Source of the DNA: Chitinispirillaceae bacterium
GTDB taxonomy: Bacteria > Fibrobacterota > Chitinivibrionia > Chitinivibrionales > Chitinispirillaceae
Direction of reading: 5' to 3'
DNA length: 5,073 nt
NCBI GenBank assembly: GCA_016926315.1
Contig: JAFGOU010000424.1
Location: 1-5,073 of the forward strand
The translations under genes were made by a program, and so were the position numbers. Every line of letters begins with the position of its first letter. Position 1 is the stretch's first letter. The notes below the pieces were generated by a model. The model was not told the origin of the DNA, made no database searches, and saw only the letters and a program-made list of their open reading frames with translations. Below are positions 5,061-5,073 of this stretch, in pieces.

Positions 5061-5073
5061 CGTCATTCCGGCG
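5061..5073. repeat. Possible edge of a dispersed CGTCATTCCGGCG-type repeat
   Basis: The last 13 bases read CGTCATTCCGGCG. In many bacterial genomes this motif opens short dispersed palindromic repeats of the kind GTCATTCCGGC...GCCGGAAT. The other half would lie outside the window, so this is only a resemblance. Confidence 0.25.

Larger units (their letters stand above)
4869..5073 (-). promoter_or_regulatory. Non-coding A/T-rich leader and promoter region of the peptide-radical SAM unit
   Basis: No convincing gene lies in these 205 bases. On the minus strand TTTGATATA occurs twice, 13 bases apart (5009-5001 and 4996-4988). Each copy carries a TGATATA core resembling an extended -10 element, with TATAAC at 5004-4999 and TATATC at 4991-4986, but neither has a good -35. 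A 13-bp palindrome, ATATCC-T-GGATAT, spans 4978-4990. A second promoter candidate is CCGACA (4935-4930), a 16-base spacer and TATATC (4913-4908). CCTGTTTT is repeated nearby (4962-4939). Which promoter is used cannot be decided from sequence alone. Confidence 0.45.

Noticed and set aside
1..5073. CRISPR array, tRNA, rRNA, transposase or attachment site
   Set aside because: No regularly spaced repeats, RNA gene signatures, transposase motifs or paired terminal repeats were seen on either strand.

Overview
The window reads as a bacterial chromosomal segment in which every supported gene lies on the minus strand, so transcription runs from about 5070 down to 1. The genes use ATG and GTG starts with clear Shine-Dalgarno sequences. 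The FtsX-like permease with its LolD/MacB-type ATPase is commonest in Gram-negative bacteria. Nothing seen fixes the phylum; Spirochaetota, Fibrobacterota or a deltaproteobacterial lineage are guesses only. Base composition varies: the row 1381-1440 in the ATPase has 43 of 60 G+C, the row 1981-2040 in the nucleotidyltransferase 26 of 60, and the leader row 4981-5040 20 of 60.

Layout in the direction of transcription. (1) 4869-5073 is an A/T-rich non-coding leader with tandem repeats, a small palindrome and candidate promoters. (2) 4689-4868 encodes a very acidic 59-residue peptide behind a strong ribosome binding site; it is easily missed because it is so short. (3) 3427-4629 encodes a radical SAM enzyme with a shortened SPASM-type C-terminus. 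(4) 3295-3426 holds a near-consensus sigma-70-type promoter overlapped by a perfect 17-bp TetR-type operator. (5) 2578-3294 encodes a TetR/AcrR-family regulator. (6) 2372-2581 and 1853-2365 encode a small partner protein and an MNT/AbiEii-like nucleotidyltransferase. (7) 1163-1849 encodes an ABC ATPase. (8) 1-1166 encodes an FtsX/MacB-like permease that is cut by the window edge.

How the genes may work together. The five genes from the regulator to the permease are joined by 4-base ATGA overlaps or gaps of 3-6 bases, and three of the four junctions place the upstream stop codon against or inside the next ribosome binding site or start. They almost certainly form one operon that its own TetR protein represses. 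The peptide and radical SAM genes form a second unit just upstream. Small peptide, radical SAM/SPASM-like enzyme, regulator and MacB-type exporter is a plausible layout for a ribosomally made, post-translationally modified peptide (RiPP) system. That reading is inference: the peptide matches no RiPP family I recognise, and the nucleotidyltransferase pair may be an unrelated toxin-antitoxin-like cassette inserted into a regulator-transporter operon.
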